Source: Fragilariopsis cylindrus CCMP1102
Taxonomy: Eukaryota > Bacillariophyta > Bacillariophyceae > Bacillariales > Bacillariaceae
Direction: 5' to 3'
Length of the DNA: 64,000 nt
Assembly (NCBI GenBank): GCA_900095095.1
Contig: FMBT01000064.1
Coordinates: 1-64,000, forward strand
A program made the translations under genes and the position numbers. Of this stretch, positions 61,001 through 64,000 are shown piece after piece. Each line of letters begins with the position of its first letter. The first letter of the stretch is position 1. The notes beneath the pieces are model-generated. The model was not told the DNA's origin and searched no databases. It saw only the letters and a list, made by a program, of their open reading frames with translations.

Positions 61001-62244
61001 AATTGATAGAAAATATGATACGTTCGTTCAGAATCGTGATGGTGTGTCACACGTGACTTTTCTAGTAGGTAAACTTCACATTTACTACCAGCCAAGATAG
61101 CAGGTGAGGATCCTCCAGTTGACGTTATGTCATATTGGAGTTGAAGATATTTACCAAACCGTGACGAGTTGTCGTTTCGTAATGTTGTTGCATTACCAAA
61201 AGCCTCTAAAAGTGGATTAGAGTCTAACACGCGCTGAACAATACTATATTCTTGTTTTCCTGCTTTGCTATTTTTTTTTGCGGCGTTGGTCTCTTCTTGA
61301 ATACTCGCAAGATTGTGCATAAGAATTTTAACTGTTTCTGTTTTCCCTGCACCAGATTCTCCCGAAACAAGAATAGACTGATCTGCTTGTTCCGTCAATA
61401 GACCCTTATAAGCCAAACAACTCGTTTCGTACACATGTGGTGGGAGTAACGTTCGGGGATCGCTATCTTTAGAGCGCTGACGTTGAGACATCTGTGAATC
61501 TTCTGAGGTTGTTGGATTTATTCCTGCGTTTTGATTATTATTATTATTATTATTATTATTCTCTGCAGTGAATTTACTATTCCATACTAAGGCCTGTGAA
61601 TATCGATTCCGTACTTCAATACTGTACAAATGATGAAACCATTGGTACGGATTACATGCTAAGATAATATCTCCAGTACGTGAATACGGTAAGGATTCTA
61701 CATGCCGGGCCTTGATGTTGTATAGAATTGCAGCCTCATGTAAAAAGGGTAAATCGACCATATCGTCCACAACCTGTAATAGACCCTCATTATTGACATT
61801 TTGCAACGGTAAATACTGGTTCGGATATTTGATCCGATTCTGATCATCAGTTAAATCAATAGTTTCTGTTCGGAATCCTTTTGATGCCGCCCTACCCCCA
61901 TCGCATTGGATTGCCTGTTCATTTTTATATTGTGGTACGGAAAGATGAACAACATTAGATATTCTTTCCTTCACTATAGCTGGAATCCAACTATGTTCTT
62001 TATCAAGTATATAAACATAATTGGAGTGTTGGTAAATATCACTATCGGTGTTATCAGTTTCATTTTCATGATTGTCGTTATCATCGTTGTCATCGGTGTC
62101 ATTCGTATTATTTTGGGTGACGACGTCAACAAGTTCCACCTCCACCTCTTCCTTAGGTGGTTCTGTGACTTCTGCATCGTCGGCGGCCCTCGGGGACCCT
62201 CGCTCCGGCGGTCGCTCTGGTGATGGTGATGCCTGTCGTGGCAT
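58069..62244 (-). CDS. Myosin heavy chain with IQ-array neck and coiled coil (myosin 2)
   Basis: Actin motor of about 1,390 aa without a visible intron. An acidic N-terminal extension (Asp/Asn-rich, residues 1-65) precedes an SH3-like part. The motor has the P-loop GESGAGKTET (about 291), an Asn run in a surface loop, switch I NDNSSRFGKY (about 358) and switch II DIFGFETF (about 640), then SETVWTKFKSQLSRLMETL and RYIRCIKPN. The neck has five or six IQ-like motifs, for example TIQTEVRRFVFKLR, TLQADYRRMIQRR and VVQAMIRGCLQRPKY, followed by a coiled coil and a tail with LVERVLTVADQIEMDFIPG. The frame slips at A-run 59989-59992 (one missing base) and near 60388-60392. It is a paralogue of the myosin at 6.2-10.3 kb, alike through motor and coiled coil but different in the neck. 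The class is not assigned. Confidence 0.9.
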
Positions 62245-62710
62245 TTTTGTAACAAAGATCTACTTTTAACTTAGTCTATTCGTTTGGCGTTAGCGAGTTT
62301 GCTAAAGCACAATGTCAATGTGAATTAGGTGAGTAAAGGATAAATAAATAAATGCTGATGTTGATGTGTTGTAAAAAAACAGATTTTAATGACGCCAACC
62401 AACACGACAAATAAGTTTCAAAATTTTGAAAAATCGAGCACATAGAATTTTGAATACTGTACTGTGAGCGTGAAAAGTATACTAAAAGTATACCACCGCG
62501 CACAACAGTTGTATTCTTATACAGTGCAAAATACAGTGATAATATCAGACATGCACCAAGTGAAAAACCACTATAAAATAACTAAGAGAATTTAACAAGC
62601 AGAAACACTAGTAAAACAAATGTGAATCGAAATTAATTTTTACTAGTAATTACATAACAAAAAGGACTAAAAGGTAAAAGTTACTAGTAATTATTGACCT
62701 TATTTAAACA

Positions 62711-62776
62711 ACCACAACCACAACCACAACCACAACCACATACAGTACACAACAACAACAACAACAACAACAACAA
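62711..62776. repeat. (ACAACC)n and (ACA)n microsatellites
   Basis: About five ACAACC units, a 10-base spacer, then about nine ACA units. Confidence 0.9.
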
Positions 62777-63299
62777 GTATGATAGATATCATATGTAACT
62801 GTGAGTACTACTTGTAGTAGTACCACACAGTACTGTAGTAACACATCTATCTATGCAGGGTATAGTAAGCTTGGTACACCTTAGCAACCCTGCAACCACA
62901 AGTACAGTATCAAATGTAATTATGTGTACTAGTCCTAATACTGTACATTAATATACTGTAGGCAGTATGCTATACACACCATAGTAACACCACATCTATT
63001 GAAACAACCCATCAACAACAGCAACCATACTGGCATGACCATCACATTGTCACCAAAGAATTACAGCAGAATAGAGAACCTTTTTCGAGCAGGACATATA
63101 CACCAGCACTGTCAAATATCAAGTATTTTGCCTCCATATGTTTCTGAACCTAGGTCTACACAAAACACAGTAATATTTATTTTGATAAATTTATATATTG
63201 TACATATCATTTGAGTGGTTCTTTTTTTTCCTTTGGTTAGAATGCATACACAAGCACTGTAAAATATCTAGGGTATTCTCTCCGTATGTTTCCAAAGCT

Positions 63300-63392
63300 G
63301 AAGTGTAGCTAGTGCATTGTAGCTAGTGCATTGTAGCAAGTGAAGTGCAGCTAGTGAAGTGCAGCTAGTGAAGTGTAGCTAGTGAAGTGTAG
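63300..63392. repeat. Tandem repeat of about 15 bp
   Basis: Units of the form GAAGTGTAGCTAGT / GCATTGTAGCTAGT, about six copies with small changes. Confidence 0.85.
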
Positions 63393-63531
63393 TTACAGTA
63401 CTTCAAAGTATAGGAGTTTAGCTTGTGTAGTTTAGCTAGTTGAGTGAGTGTAGCTACAGTAGCTACAGTAGCTACAGTACTTTGAAGTAGTGCAGTTTAG
63501 CTAGTAGTGTTAGCTACAGTAGCTACAGTAG

Positions 63532-63708
63532 CTGGTGTGCAAATCGCTGTGAAAATCTTGAATTTTCTGCAGTGATTACACCACAGTAGCTAGTGTGCAA
63601 ATCGCTGTGAAAATTTTGAATTTTGTGCACTGATTATACGGTAGCTGCAGTAGCTACAGTAGCCAGTGCAAATCGCTGCGAAAATCTTGAATTTTGTGCT
63701 ATGATTGA
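63532..63708. repeat. Three copies of a 40-bp repeat
   Basis: GTGCAAATCGCTGTGAAAAT followed by CTTGAATTTTGTGCAGTGATTA-like sequence occurs three times, 59 and about 70 bp apart, linked by CAGTAGCTACAGTAGC stretches. Confidence 0.9.
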
Positions 63709-64000
63709 CATTTTTTTCTATTTTTGCTGAGTAAAATAAAACTCCCCTTAAGTAATTAATATTGGTCCCTATAAGTAAATAATAGTACTGGAGATTAACC
63801 AGTATGTGTCTGAAAAGTATACAAGGGGCTGTTCAAATATGTATACTTTTCACTGATTACAACCCAGTACTAATAAATTACAGTGCAATTAGTATGGGAA
63901 AGTACACACTGGTACTTTTGAAAAGTATTCGTATTTGGTATACTTTCTCCAAAAAACAAGCGAATCCCGTATACTTTTACGTAAGACTGTACTGTACTGT

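Larger units (their letters stand above)
62245..64000. other. Gene-free, repeat-rich region at the right edge
   Basis: It holds the myosin 2 promoter side and several tandem repeats (see separate entries). GAAAAGTATAC/GTATACTTTTC words recur near 62475, 63810 and 63850-63940. No reading frame has protein features. Confidence 0.6.

Noticed and set aside
63532-63708. Possible CRISPR-like array
   Set aside because: Three uneven copies, linked by other repeats and not unique spacers, in a eukaryotic context.

Overview
The window looks like nuclear DNA of a diatom. The evidence is a type II membrane protein with leucine-rich repeats of the diatom style, a bZIP factor with an RERNREHARR-type basic region, N-termini that could be plastid presequences, Copia elements of the CoDi lineage, piggyBac-like transposons, AT-rich intergenic DNA, and short GT-AG introns of 80-240 bp. 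The species cannot be fixed from the sequence.

Layout. 1-16 kb: an LRR membrane protein (-, runs off the left edge), a nucleolin-like RNA-binding protein (+), a NUDIX hydrolase (+), a myosin heavy chain with a charged single-helix neck (-), an uncharacterised membrane protein (+) and a protein with two bZIP basic regions (-). 17.4-30.6 kb: two related piggyBac-like transposons tail to tail. The left one carries a whole-length Copia element with identical LTRs. 31-42 kb: an HSP100/Clp ATPase (-), an ABCF ATPase (+) and a secreted protein made of two cupredoxin-like + DUF305 units (+). 43.1-53.3 kb: one very long LINE on the minus strand, bounded by a 14-bp target-site duplication. 54-62 kb: an Mpv17/PMP22 family protein (+), a papain-like cysteine protease (-) and a second myosin (-). 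The last 1.8 kb is repeat-rich and gene-free.

Two points matter most. First, about twenty conserved reading frames in host genes, DNA transposons and the LINE break at a mono-nucleotide run where exactly one base seems to be missing. This points to a contig with homopolymer-length errors rather than many pseudogenes, so gene entries below give the whole-gene span and say where the frame slips. Second, the two piggyBac copies have palindromes at their ends, at matching places, with different sequences that stay self-complementary. This suggests that DNA structure, not only sequence, is under selection at these ends.

The host genes do not form one pathway. The pair of myosins 50 kb apart are clear paralogues that differ in neck type and in one intron.
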